Shown here in pieces: positions 31,613 through 43,368 of a stretch of DNA of 64,000 nt (position 1 is its first letter; each line of letters starts with the position of its first letter). The position numbers were made by a program, and so were the translations under genes. The stretch lies in contig NC_081183.1 in assembly GCF_029867415.1 (NCBI RefSeq), positions 20,208,404 through 20,272,403 on the forward strand, written 5' to 3'. The stretch is from Vicia villosa. Taxonomy: Eukaryota > Streptophyta > Magnoliopsida > Fabales > Fabaceae. A model generated the notes under the pieces. That model was given only the letters and a program-made list of their open reading frames with translations, ran no database searches and was not told the origin of the DNA.

Positions 31613-32185
31613 CTCTATTGTCATGACTCCATTGTCGTATTGTCTTGATTCGATTGTTATGATCGTTTCTGAATTGAATACCGGGATTTAAATATGTGAC
31701 TCTATTGTCGTAACTCCATTGTCGTGACTTCCTTGTCGTGACTCCATTGTCTTGATTCCATTATGGTGACTCGGTTGTCGCGAATTCATCTTCGTGACTC
31801 AGTTGTCGTGATTCCATTATCGTGACTCAGTTGTCGTGATTCCAATATCGTGACTCAGTTGTCGTGATTCTTTTATCGTGACTCAGTTGTCGTGATTCCA
31901 TTATCGTGACTCAGTTGTCGTGATTCCAATATCGTGACTCAGTTGTCGTGATTCCATTATCGTGACTCAGTTGTCGTGATTCCAATATCGTGACTCAGTT
32001 GTCGTGATTCCATTATCGTGACTCAGTTGTCGTGATTTCTTTACCGTGACTCAGTTGTCGTGATTCTTTTATCGTGACTCAGTTGTCGTGATTCCATTAT
32101 CGTGACTCAGTTGTCGTGATTCCATTATCGTGACTCAGTTGTCATGATTCCATTATCGTGACTCAGTTGTCGGGATTCTTTGATC
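31613..32185 (-). repeat. 28-bp tandem repeat, element A 3' UTR
   Basis: About 14 copies of a 28-bp unit run from about 31795, preceded by degenerate 14-15-bp units from 31613. The 28-mer is itself a dimer of 14-mers (CGTGACTCAGTTGT and CGTGATTCCATTAT). Variants CCATTAT, CCAATAT and CTTTTAT alternate among copies. Tandem repeats in the 3' UTR are usual for Ogre-type elements. Confidence 0.9.
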
Positions 32186-34072
32186 GTGTCTATACCATTC
32201 GTGATGATGGAATTAGATCCTTGAAGGTTGATCGTGTCAGTACCGTTCGTAGTAGCTGAATTAGATCAGAGATATTGTTCATCTACTTGTTACTGTATCC
32301 TGAAAAAGGTAAAGTTAGTTTTTATGTAATGTCATGATGCATGTATTATGCGACAAGTCTCTCAAAATAAATGAGACACTTGCGTGTTATGTATGAATTC
32401 GTTATGAGGCAATGTATGAATATGTTTATGACGTATGATATGTGAATATGATTTATGTTGTCTTGATTGAGAAAATAAATCTATATATCCTTGTGATTTT
32501 GCTGTTTGATTTTGTCTTGAAGGTACACAGCTGGAGATTTATGATCTCTGCTTGGGGATGATCAGTAACTTGATGTATCCTGATTGGGGATTAGAGATAT
32601 TAATGAACCATGTTGGAGAAGAGAAAAGTGTTGGAGATATAAACTCTGTTGGGGAGCCATGTCTTTGTCGGGACGAGAGCATTTGAAGATCTCTTCTTAA
32701 TGATTACTCTGTGGGGATATAATCTTATGAACCCGGCTCTATGGGGAGACATGAGTGTCTTGAAAGTTGCCCCCAGTATTATAGTAACTACCATTCCTGG
32801 ATTTGATTAGGACACGTTACTGAGTACTGATCAATATGTCAAACTGGACTTGTATAGATTTGCCCCTGCTAGTAGGAACTTTTGGAAAGATTCGCCTTGC
32901 GAGGACTTTGTGAGATGTTCACTATGGGCGACATGCCCCTAGTAATCATAGGCCCAAGACAATGTCCTATGTTGGTTGAGAATTAGCTTTAGATCTTCTT
33001 GGATGCATACCCCTGATTGGCATCCTTGAGATATTCTTGGAATCTTGACTTGATTGTCTCAGATTGATTGGGAAATAGTTTGAAACCCACTTGGGATGTA
33101 TGCCTTTGACTATTTGGCATTTGAGAGATTCTTGGAATATTGACTTGAATGCCCCAGATTGATTGGGCAAAACGTGTCATGCCCCTTTGTATGCGTAGGC
33201 GACATTGCTTCTTAGAGTAATCTTGTCTGTCGGGATAACTTTCAGTCATTAGTTGTACCCTGTGCAAATTCTTTCTGATGCTAACATTTGAAATTATGTA
33301 GCAGAATATATTTAATAATGAATTCATGACATGCAATGCATACGTCTGTCTTGAGTTTGTTGATAAACATTAAAACTGGAGATGTAAAAGCGTGATTTTT
33401 ATAAAAACATGATGTTTGTAAAAAACGAAATATCAACTTAGCATTTGTGGTAAACCTTAAGGAGTCAGGATACCTTTTTGGTGACAGTATGCTTTCGAAC
33501 TAACCATGCTTCAGTTAGGACTTTCAAGGGTTGTAACGTGGCTTGGTTCACGGTTTAAGAAACAAAGGATAATGGCTCAAAATTTATTTATACCCATCCC
33601 CATCTTCGTGATGTTCTTCGATCCTATGCTCAGTTAACTTTGCGTTTCATCTTTAACAAAGCTTGAAGTGTTAACATTGATATTTGATAGTGGTTGAAGC
33701 ACCAGAAGTTTATTTGGACAGTCAATCATCCTTCTTTGTAATTCTTTTTGCTTTGGTCGAGGATTTGTAGTGACCTCTTTTTTCTTTGATTTTTGTTATC
33801 CCTAACTTTTGCCTGAACTGTTTATTTTGAGGTTACAATCAGCGGGATGTTTTGATTTTTGCTAAGTCTCCTTCATAGGTTTTGACTTAACATCTTTTTT
33901 CTTTTTGGTAGATATTGACTGCATGACTTACTGGTTGCGGGAACCCATCATTATTTGTATAAACAACAGCTAGTATAATTGAGTTAACTGAGTAACTACC
34001 CTGCCCCAGGTTATGATTAAGGGTTTAATTTGTATGAGAAAGAAACTTCTACTTCTTTGGCTCAAAGGGGTT
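32186..34072 (-). other. Element A 3' UTR, no gene
   Basis: Non-coding, with loose repeats: two diverged copies of about 80 bp at 32998-33073 and 33089-33170 that share ATTCTTGGAAT.TTGACTTGA and CAGATTGATTGGG. It ends where the LTR of element B begins. Confidence 0.5.
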
Positions 34073-35285
34073 TGTAGCGGGGAAAATCTGATATCGAAGC
34101 CATGGGATTGACTCGAATCAATATTTCGTTTGAAATCGCCACCGCGCTTTATTTTTTCAAAAGAAAAGGGAAAAGAACGAAAAACCCAAAGTTTTGTTTT
34201 TAAAACAAGAAAGAGAACTCAGGTTCGGGTGTTGATTATATGAGGGGAAGGTTTTAAGCACCCCTCATATCTGTGGTATTCCACAGGAACCTTTTTGAAA
34301 ATCTGTGTGTGTGTGTGCTAAAAAAGGGTTTGTTTTATTTTTAAAATAAGCTCGGCAAAGCGTTTAGCTTTGGGCCTACATACCTCCTCGGTGCAATGGA
34401 GAAGTCAGAGCTAATGTAGTTCCGCTTAAAGGGAAAAAATGTTTGAAAACGAATAAACACTTTATCGTCGTCGGAGAGAAATACTCAGCCGTGGATTTTG
34501 AGCATGAGAACAAACGAGTTCTTTGCATCGCAAATGAAAGAAGGGCTCCAACTCGGATAAAATCGACGAGTATGCCACTAGCTCTCTCACGCGGAAAAGA
34601 TCTCATTATATCAATCAATTTCAAAATCGTGGGGTATAACCACTCGTTTCGACAATTAACGGTGTCTAAACTTTTGAAGAAAAGCCACTAAGGGCGAAAG
34701 ATATTTTTTGAGAAAATGTTTTGAAAATGTTGCAAACATAAAAATATTTTGAAAAAGGGAGAAGATTTTGAAAATTTAAGAAGTGGGAGGAGATGAAGAG
34801 GCTATCCTATTGCGTAAAATAAAAGCTAAGGAAAAGAACGGTCTAACCGAAATAAGAAGCCAACACTTGACATTAAGAGTCAAGTTAGATTTCCCATCCT
34901 TTGGAATTATCAATACCAACACATTAACACTTGGGGGATCCAGATGAACTTATTGTCTTAGCACCACTTTTCATTAAGCACATTAAGATTCTGACGAAAA
35001 TCGGGCAGAGTAACGGCTGTTTTCGGGTAAAATCCTTATCTCAATGCCTTGGAATTAACCATCAAGGGCTTTCAAGGAAAATACCTGCACATACAAACAG
35101 ACAACAATCCAATGCCAGACAGACAGAATAACAGCAGAGTAATAACAGAATAAGAGTCCAGAGGCACTAGGTCCATAAGTCCGAATCTCCAAAATGCTAG
35201 GGATAGTAACCAATAGTCCAAAGAGAGCCTTATGTGTTTTTTAGATTTTGGTTGTTTATTAGTGTTTTAGCATAAAAGTAAAGTA

Positions 35286-35398
35286 TGGTCCAAGTGGACA
35301 AAAGGAAAATAGCGGAAGCATAAACATATGTCCAAGTGGACAAAGAGAAAATAGCGGAATTATAAACGTCCAAATGGACAAAGAGAAAATGGCGGAAT
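35286..35398 (-). repeat. Three copies of a GTCC..GGAC hairpin repeat
   Basis: GTCCAAGTGGAC (twice) and GTCCAAATGGAC (once) are each followed by AAA.GAAAAT.GCGGAA, at spacings of about 40-50 bp. GTCC/GGAC forms a short hairpin. Confidence 0.7.
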
Positions 35399-35768
35399 GT
35401 AAATATGATGAAATGATAAAATAAAGCGATAAAGCGAGAAATATAAAGAGCGGTATAATAAATGGCGGAAATTAAAGTTAGTTGTTAGATGTTAAAGATA
35501 ACCATCTTGAAACTTGTCAAGTATGTTATCAAAGTTAGTAATGAAGATCGATGGTGAGTGAATGATGTACTCGGATTTAAGGTCAATGGAAACTTATCAG
35601 AAGCTTGATAAAATCATAGCGACTACACGATAAATTTCCATAAGTCATAAATCAACCGCATACAATTCTCTTCCATATTTGATCTTTTATCGAGTCGGGA
35701 CAAATGTAGGAGAACTCTCCATGTATCAAGATCATCAATCAAAAGAAATAAGAAGGAGAAGAAGAAAT

Positions 35769-36163
35769 GATCTAGCCTTTATCAAGAATCCATAGAATTC
35801 TCAAGATATCAAGACTTTCATCGATCAAGAGAAAATAAGATGAAAAAAGATAAGAATGAAAACAAATTGATCTAGTCTTCATCAAGAATCCATAGAATTC
35901 TCAAGATATTAAGACTTTCATCGATCAAAAGAAAAATAAGATGAAAAGATAAGAATGAAAACAAATTGATCTAGTCTTCATCAAGAATCCATAGAATTCT
36001 CAAGATGTCAAGACTTTCATCGATCAAGAGAAAATAAGATGAAAAGATAAGAATGAAAACAAATTGATCTAGTCTTCATCAAGAATCCATAGAATTCTCA
36101 AGATATTAAGACTTTCATCGATCAAAAGAAAAATAAGATGAAAATAAGAATGAAAACACAAAA
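35769..36163 (-). repeat. About 99-bp tandem repeat, four copies, LTR B
   Basis: Units start GATCTAG at 35769, 35869, 35968 and 36066, with periods of 100, 99 and 98. Each contains CATAGAATTCTCAAGAT and TTTCATCGATCAA. Copies differ by small A-run changes. Confidence 0.9.
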
Positions 36164-36317
36164 GATAATCAACTCACACTATCATTAATATCATTCATCC
36201 ATTTTGGTGGATTAGGTCATTTCAAACCTATCAACACCCTAGATCCAATGATATTAATGAAGTGTAGGAAGAAGGAAGCCAAAACAAGCACAAAAAAGGC
36301 AAAAAAACCACATTCTG

Positions 36318-36438
36318 CCTGCTGGAAATCGATTTCATGCAGGGGGAAATCGATTTCCATAGTGCAGTTTTCAAAAAAAACAAGTTACGTTCAGCAGGAA
36401 ATCGATTTCAGCCTTAAGGAAATCGATTTCCTCAGTGT
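36318..36438. repeat. GAAATCGATTTC paired palindromes, group 1
   Basis: Four exact 12-bp palindromes form two pairs with spacers of about 8-10 bases. The group lies downstream of the LTR B TATA box in the sense direction. Confidence 0.85.
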
Positions 36439-37112
36439 AAATTTCAGCAAAAACAGCATTTAAAGGCATGAAACTTGATTTGAACAAATATACAAACACC
36501 TTATGATCACACATCAACTTGAGCACGAAATTTCCATCACAAAACCAGCAAATATCATCAATATAGCATCAAAGATGCATTGAACACAAGCAATAAAGAT
36601 CTACATCATGGATCTAGTAAATTACCACTTCTTGAACAAAGATTTTGGAGTAGCTTCAAGAGCAAGCACAAGGTGTGTAGATCCTTCAAATTTGGAGATG
36701 ATCAAACAAAGAAAAGAGTGAAATGTAGGAGGCTTAGTTCAAAATTAGCAAGATTCAATGTGAATCTCACTAATCTTATGAAAATGAACTTTGGGTGAGG
36801 GTTTTGGAAAGGGAGAGAAATGAATTTGCAAGCAATTTTTTGGCTCTCCAAGCTTGAGAAATGAGAGAGTAGTGGGCTCTATTTATAGGATGAGAGCAAG
36901 AGTAGTGGTAGTTTGGTCTTTTTGCATTTGGTAATTAGCTTGTGTTTAATTGGTGATTAAAGTGGCAATTAAATGGTAAAAAGTGGTAAAATGGAGTTTA
37001 AGTGGGTTTAATGAAGAGAATTATTTTGATGAGGTGGAAAATTGGTACAATGATCAAATAAAAAGGTGCCAAAATGATGTCAAGCTTCCTTCCTTATATT
37101 TTTTTGAATTTC

Positions 37113-37303
37113 GCCTTAAGGAAATCGATTTCCCCAGGAGTGAAATCGATTTCACTCTGTTCCAGAAGAGAATTTGGCGCAAAATACACTAGGGAAATCG
37201 ATTTACCCAGGAGGGAAATCAATTTCATGCTGTCCAGAATGTGATTTTGTTGAAGATTGCTGCAGGGAAATCGATTTACCCAGTAGGGAAATCGATTTCA
37301 TCA
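37113..37303. repeat. GAAATCGATTTC paired palindromes, group 2
   Basis: Six copies (three exact) form three pairs with short spacers. They lie about 230-420 bp upstream of the TATA box at 36880-36887 in the element's sense direction, an enhancer-like position. Confidence 0.85.
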
Positions 37304-37567
37304 GTCAAAAATTTGAAAAATGCCTTGTTTATTGCATGTCTTGGCTTGGTACCTACAAAACAAAAGCCTACAAAGAAACAAAGCAATGTTTTTGGTATTT
37401 GGGTTAGTATAATATGCATACAAGATAAACAATCATTGGTGCTTGATGGTCCCTCTTATTGATGAGGTGAGTGCAACACCATAAACAAAACTTCCAAGTG
37501 AAGCTCTTGATTAGTGATTGGGATATGAATGATATAGGATCTTAGGGTCAAAAATTGGGGTATGACA

Positions 37568-37580
37568 GATGCCCCTATTT
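37568..37580 (-). other. Polypurine tract of element B
   Basis: On the minus strand AAATAGGGGCATC abuts the LTR start at 37567. Confidence 0.8.
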
Positions 37581-38062
37581 AAGTTTCTTCGATTTGGAGA
37601 TACGATGATTGGAAATCTTTGTTTTGACAAAATCGAAGAGACTTAAATATATAAAACACAATTTTTGATCCTAAGATGCAATGCAATGTTTAATGAATGC
37701 ATATGATGATAATAAAGCATGACAACATTGGGGAGTAAAAGGTACTCCACTGGGGAAAATAAATGTCTTGCTGGCAAATCTCCGCTGGGGAAGGCAAGAC
37801 TTTGTTGGAGAGATGAAACTTTGGTAGGGAAAGAAATTTCTCTGGGGAAAACATTTCGCACAAGAGAGGTTAAAGCATCACTTTTCACTAGGGGTGAGAA
37901 AAGGGGGCATCCTCTTTCACTGGGGATGAGAAAATATGCATCATGAATCAGAATGCCAATCTTCCGTTAACAGAAAACACACCATCGTTCCACTGATGAT
38001 ATGAAGAGATGTACCGCCGTACCACTGACGATAACATATACCAACATTCCACTGAAGGTGAG
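37581..38062 (-). other. Element B 3' UTR, first part, no gene
   Basis: Non-coding. Repeated CTGGGGAA motifs (37748-37855) resemble, in reverse orientation, the TTCCCCAG motifs in the 3' UTR of Ogre D. Confidence 0.5.
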
Positions 38063-38331
38063 CTACCAACTCAAAAGTTGAAGGTAGAAGAAAATCGAAT
38101 CACCGCCCCAATAGTTGACGATAAGCTACCAACTCAATAGTCGAAGGTAGAAGCAAATTGAATTACTGCCTCAATGGTTGAAGATAAACTACCAAATCAA
38201 TAGTTGAAGGTAGAAGAAAATTGAATTACCGCCTCAATAGTTGACGATAAGCTACCAACTCAATGGTTGAAGGTAGAAGAAAATTGAATTATCGCCTCAA
38301 TGGTTGACGATAAGCTGCTGAGAACAATAAG
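38063..38331 (-). repeat. About 60-bp tandem repeat forming bulged hairpins, element B
   Basis: About four units. Each has a hairpin of outer arms CTAC/GTAG and inner arms CAACT/AGTTG with a one-sided bulge AAG (clear at 38063-38087). A second hairpin per unit has arms TATCG/CGATA around TCAA/TTGA with bulge CC. Some copies have mismatches. Confidence 0.75.
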
Positions 38332-38449
38332 TTGCCGCTAAGAATAGGGATCAACTTCTTCAAGGACATGGCTTGAGAAAAGGAACTGGATGCAAACTGT
38401 CACTTCTGATGAAGGGACTTACCATTTGCTGACTTTGCTGAGGAATCTT

Positions 38450-39300
38450 TAAGCAAAACGAACGGTCTTCGTGAAGAAGGCTGCCATTCGTTATCTCAAA
38501 GGGAACAAACTGTCTTCTGCTGAAAGAGACTGCCATTTGCCGACCCTGTCGAGAAATCCTTAAGCGGAACGAACTGTCTTCTGCTGAAAGAGACTGCCAT
38601 TCGTTGACCTATCTTAGGAAAAAGTGAGCAAACTGTCTTCTAATGGAGGAGACTGCCATTTGCTGACTTTAAAATTAGAATTCTTAAACGAATTGTCTTC
38701 ATGAAGAAGACTGCCATCCGTTATCTCAAAGGGAACAAACTGTCTTCTGCTGAAAGAGACTGCCATTTGCCGACCCTGTCGAGAAATCCTTAAGCGGAAC
38801 GAACTGTCTTCTGTTGAAAGAGACTGCCATTCGTTGACCCATCTTAGGAAAAAGTGAGCAAACTGTCTTCTAATGGAGGAGACTGCCATTTGCTGACTTT
38901 AAAATTAGAATTCTTAAACGAACTGTCTTCATGAAGAAGACTGCCATCCGTTATCTCAAAGGGAACAAACTGTCTTCTGCTGAAAGAGACTGCCATTTAC
39001 CGACCCTGTCGAGAAATCCTTAAGCGGAACGAACTGTCTTCTGCTGAAAGAGACTGCCATTCGTTGACCCATCTCAGGAAAAAGTAAGCAAACTGTCTTC
39101 TAATGGAGGAGACTGCCATTTGCTGACTTTAAAATTAGAATTCTTAAACGAACTGTCTTCATGAAGAAGACTGCCATCCGTTATCTCAAAGGGAACAAAC
39201 TGTCTTCTGCTGAAAGAGACTGCCATTTGTTGACCCATCTTAGGAAAAAGTGAGCAAACTGTCTTCTAATGGAGGAGACTGCCATTTGCTGACTTTGGTG
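38450..39300 (-). repeat. 230-bp higher-order repeat of hairpin subunits, element B
   Basis: The phrase TTATCTCAAAGGGAACAAAC starts at 38491, 38721, 38951 and 39181, an exact 230-bp period. Each 230-mer holds four subunits of about 57 bp, built on CTGTCTTC..GA(G/A)GACTGCCAT. Outer arms change in step: GCAAA/TTTGC (38628-38663), AACGAA/TTCGTT (38568-38605), CAAA/TTTG. Confidence 0.85.
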
Positions 39301-40547
39301 GGGAACTTTGAAAGCGGACAAGCTATTTTCTGGAGAAGATTGTCAATTGTCGACCTGCTTGGGAAGTCCAAAAGTGGACAAACTATCTTCCGGAGAAGAT
39401 TGCCGTCTACTGACCCGTTGGGAATAACAAAAGTAGTGAACAAACTTACTCTTTGAGGGAGATTTTTGCTTGCTTTGAAGATAAGATTGATATGTGGAGA
39501 CGTACAAACTTGCTCAAATAAAGAGGCTTGTTGTCAGCCAAAACATGATGGGGATAACATAAGTTGCTTAAAGTCAAAACCTGCCCCTTGCTTTCAAGCA
39601 CAAATTCCAAGGGAGTGCAATAACATCACTGCTGGAAAATCTCTGATAAGAACATCAATCACAAATGAATTTTCCATTATTGAGGAAAGAAGAAATCCTC
39701 AAGAGGTGCAAAATAAATGCCTTCTCAATCTAGGTTTCCCAGCCTAGAGAGGTTCAAAATAGTATTGAAAGAGACCAAAGTTCAACTCCAAGAACAAACT
39801 GGATAGAAACGGTCAAACAAAGCTTTGCCTCTTGAGGAATAAACTCAACTAGGGATTAATCAATCTCTGTGAGGAATTTACAGATCATCTTCTTCTTATC
39901 AAAAAGATTGGACAACACATCAAGCTCTATTATGGGAAATCAGAGAAAATTTCTTTGGAGAAAATCACCATTCCGAACTTGCAGAGGAACTAAGAAGTTA
40001 ACATCAAAGCAAACAAGTTAACATGCGGGGGATTTTAGTTCAAAACTCAACACAAGGTGAGAAAGAAAACCCAACAGTCAACCGTTGTCTCAAAACTTCT
40101 TGGTAGAGAGTGACATACTCTGGATTGATCATGGCAACAACCTTTGTTCTTCAAGCTAATGAGGTGATCAAGGTAACTTCGGATTCACAACTTGCCCCAG
40201 ATTACATGGTCTATGAAAGGAAACTACCTCAAAAAGGTTCATAGAGATCCTTGGCGTCATGCAGACTTGGAATAATCTGCCCCAGATCAACAGATTTTTG
40301 GAGAGATTTGTCAAATCTCGACGTAGCTGCCCCAGATTGACTAAACTTGGCACATTCTTTTACTTGACAGAGTCTTCGAGATTTGCCCCATGATGGTAAT
40401 CAAACTTGCAAAAGCATTATACTGGGAAAACAACATGCCCCTGGCAATGTTTTAGTTTTCTACTGATGATCAGATGTAAACTTCCTGGATGTCAAACAAA
40501 TGTTTATAAGCAGAAAAATGTTTATTCTGAGAATGATAATGAAAATG
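39301..40547 (-). other. Element B 3' UTR, remainder, no gene
   Basis: Non-coding, with recurrent TGCCCCAGAT and TTGCCCC motifs typical of Ogre 3' regions. It ends at the AAATG next to element C. Confidence 0.5.
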
Positions 40548-42368
40548 TGATCGCGACTTTGCGTGTCTATTAGTCGGGATAACTGCAAGTGCACAGTCGT
40601 GTCGTGTAGTTTTAAAAGATATCGAATCCACAGGGACTATAAATCGACCTACCGTTATCTAAAGTTACTATGTAAAGCTAAGGCTAATGATATTTGGGTT
40701 TTTTATAAATGGGGAAACTAAAATCTTAAATCTAGGTAAAATATAATAACAAATAGATATCAGTATGTATTTCATCTAACTTAGGTGATCCGAAGTTCCA
40801 TTGGCCAGATTCTAATTAAATCAAAGATCTTTACTAACTATGTTATTTAAAAGTCCTCCTCTCAAACTCTCGCTCTATTGATTCAGACTACGATCCTAAC
40901 TCTTAATGTACGCTTTCGCCATCCCACCAGATTTAGAAATGCTTTTTGAAAACAATATAGTTAATAAAATGCTTGTTTTATGAAGTCGTTATCTATTTAA
41001 ATCTCCTAATCTCAAACTCTCGCTCTGTTGACTCGGAACATGCTAATATCCCTAATGTACGCTTTCGCCATCCCGCGCGGGTGTAAAAACACTTTTTGAA
41101 AATAAATAAGTTCTAATTAGTTTTAATACGCTTTCGCCATCCTTAAAATTAATGTCCTATGTCTACTATCCAGTTAAAGATCTCAAACTTTCGCTCTATT
41201 GATTTTAACCTTTGACCGTCTTAAGACCTCAAACTTTCGCTCTATTGATTTTAAGACTTACTAACTAAATTAGACATACAAACCAAAAACAAGTGATATT
41301 TAATAAAATATAATTAAGCCAATTTATTTCGGATCCCTACGGTTAAATTACTCTACATACCGACATCTAAATAAATTAGCCAGACATACTTAAAGAAACA
41401 AACATGAAATTATAATTATTAAACATGGAATTATAATTATTAAACATGAAATTATAATTACTAACCATATTATAATGATAATGATAAAACAATATTATAA
41501 GAACATAAAACTAAAATAATTGCAAATAAATAAACCTGGAAGTAAAGCGGACAAAACGGACTTGAATTAAATTGCGAACTAAACAAATCTTGAAACTTGA
41601 ATGAAGCTTTGAAATAATGTCGACAAGATTGTGATCCAAGAGTACATAAATTGTAGGCCTAAAACTAATAGTGTGGTAGTTCCTCAATGTGAGAAACTAC
41701 CACTTTTACAAAGTGATAATTTATGCCTAAAACTATGAACAGCGCTTCCGCGCCTAAAACTTGGATCCTCTCAAATGAATGCTCAGCCTCTATTTATAGT
41801 GAATGGAAATGGAAGTTCCTTTCAGCATTATGTGAGAAGTAGTGGCGATCATGCGTGGGAAGTTGAGAAAAAGGTGGAGAAAATAGTGGAGAGGTGGAGA
41901 CGGACGTCTCAAGTAGCTGACGTGGCGCTCTTTCACCCCTTGGGCTTAGGAGACGTGCGTCTTCTGAGGAGACGTGGCAAGGAGCATGGAGACGGGCGTC
42001 TCCCACTTGGAGACGTGGCTTGGATGATGGGAACGTGCGTCCCTTGATTTATGGAGGGTGAGACGACCGTCTCCCACTTGGATACGTGGGGGCTTCAACT
42101 TCACGTGGGCTGGATTTGTACTTGCACAATTTGGGCCTTCTTTGCACCCCTTTCTTGCTTCAACACCCTTTTTCCATCTTTTAGGCACAAATAGTAGTGA
42201 TTTTAGCTCCATTTCTTTCCTTTTCACAATTAGTCTCAATTTTGAGCGTAAAACCTGAAACAATAGAAATACCAGCATAATACCAACATAAAACAACATA
42301 ATTAAGCTAAAATAAGGAAATAATTGATATAAATCGAGCCAAATAAACGATACATTTTCGTGTTATCA
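40548..42368 (-). repeat. LTR 1 of element C
   Basis: 1,821 bp, TGATCGCG to GTTATCA on +. A TATA box (minus) is at 41791-41798. Motifs CTCAAACTYTCGCTCTRTTGA (four) and TACGCTTTCGCCATCC (three) are interleaved in 40858-41255. A 24-bp A/T-rich unit is repeated three times near 41402-41462. Confidence 0.92.
41897..42073. repeat. GAGACG..CGTCTC hairpin cluster in LTR C
   Basis: Four hairpins with arms GAGACG/CGTCT(C/T) and 2-base centres GA, TG, GG and AC lie at 41897, 41950, 41989 and 42060, plus single GAGACGTGG half-sites. They lie 100-280 bp upstream of the LTR TATA box in the sense (minus) direction. Copied at 46622-46798. Confidence 0.85.
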
Positions 42369-42370
42369 AA

Positions 42371-42408
42371 TACCCCCACACTTAAACCATTGCTTGTCCT
42401 CAAGCAAT
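42371..42408 (-). other. Distal hairpin and polypurine tract, element C
   Basis: On the minus strand a perfect hairpin ATTGCTTG/CAAGCAAT with loop AGGA (42389-42408) is followed by GGTTTAAGTGTGGGGGTA, which reaches the LTR. It is the canonical plus-strand primer position. Confidence 0.8.
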
Positions 42409-42720
42409 CAACCACACGGTAAAAGAAAATGATTAAGCAAGTTTCGAAACAAGGGCATGACACGACTCCTAGTCATACGTGGTTACTAGGCAAAGGTTAG
42501 ATCGATAGGTACTAAATGCCAATACCAAGGATACTGTAACGACACAATGTCAAAAACTCCCCCATTATACAAACCAATTCGAATTATGCCATTATAACTC
42601 AACCTATATCTCTCGTTTTTCCTTTCACTCTTTTCATTCAAGCGCAATCACATTAAGCCCGTTATCCGTACACTCACATAGTAGGGGAAATCGCTTAGCG
42701 ACTATGATCCTTTTCTTTTC

Positions 42721-42854
42721 CTTAGCACGGGGTTCTGGTTTTTTAAATGGCGAAGCCCCATCTTTCCCAAATGCGGTTGCGGGGGATCGAACCGTAGTCC
42801 ACCCTACCAAGCCTAGTACCAGTGACCTCTAAGCCAACCAACAGTGGGTGCTAA
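42721..42854 (-). mobile_element. tRNA-derived SINE-like sequence, copy 1
   Basis: On the minus strand a box A-like TGGCTTAGAGG (42826-42836) and box B GGTTCGATCCC (42783-42793) stand 32 bases apart, as in an RNA polymerase III promoter, followed by an A/G-rich 3' end. Short inverted ends TTAGCAC/GTGCTAA (42722, 42848) are also present, so a small TIR element is an alternative. I found no clear target duplication. Confidence 0.45.
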
Positions 42855-43368
42855 TTAATAAATTCTTACATGCGTAACAACCGTTGGGCTAAATGACCGG
42901 GTGAGGGTCACCTAACTTAGAGGGTTATTATTTTTTTTTCAGTCAAATCATTTATCTATTAAAAACAGGATCATTCACTTATATTCATCGACTCCCTACG
43001 TAGTTTGTGCTTAAGATGGTGCCGACTGCTAATATAAACTACTTAAGAGCTACTTTGAACACTTGAGCCTAAGGTCTCGACATAATGGGCATCCAAATTG
43101 ATATCACATAAAGAGGGGGTTTAGGGTGTCAGGACGGTATCGATGTTGTTGAAACATCTCCAAGTCTTTCTAACAAAGCCTAAAGTAGGACAACCTCTAT
43201 ACTTTCAGAGTGTGTAAGCCATGCGTCAAAATTCAAATTTTCGTTGGAGGTTAAAATTTTCAAAATTTTCAAATTTTTGGGAAATTCGATAACAACAGAA
43301 AATCATATATAAAGACTTGACAACATAACTAGAAAACAATAAAGCAACAAATGAAAGCGGTAAAGCTT

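Larger units (their letters stand above)
34073..37567 (-). mobile_element. 3' LTR of Ogre-like element B (minus)
   Basis: 3,495 bp. On the minus strand it starts TGTCATACCCCAATTTTTG at 37567 beside a polypurine tract and ends ..CCCCGCTACA at 34073. The Ogre-type block AATCGCCACCGCGCTTTATT is near 34133. A TATA box (TATAAATA on minus) lies at 36880-36887. It is unlike LTR A in sequence but shares layout. I found no target duplication, so insertion of B into A is inferred from order. Confidence 0.8.

Noticed and set aside
38450..39300. CRISPR-like regular repeats
   Set aside because: Plant retrotransposon 3' UTR; a contiguous higher-order tandem without unique spacers or cas genes.
42783..42836. 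Functional tRNA gene
   Set aside because: Box A and B are present but no cloverleaf or anticodon stem can be drawn; a SINE-like relic is more likely.
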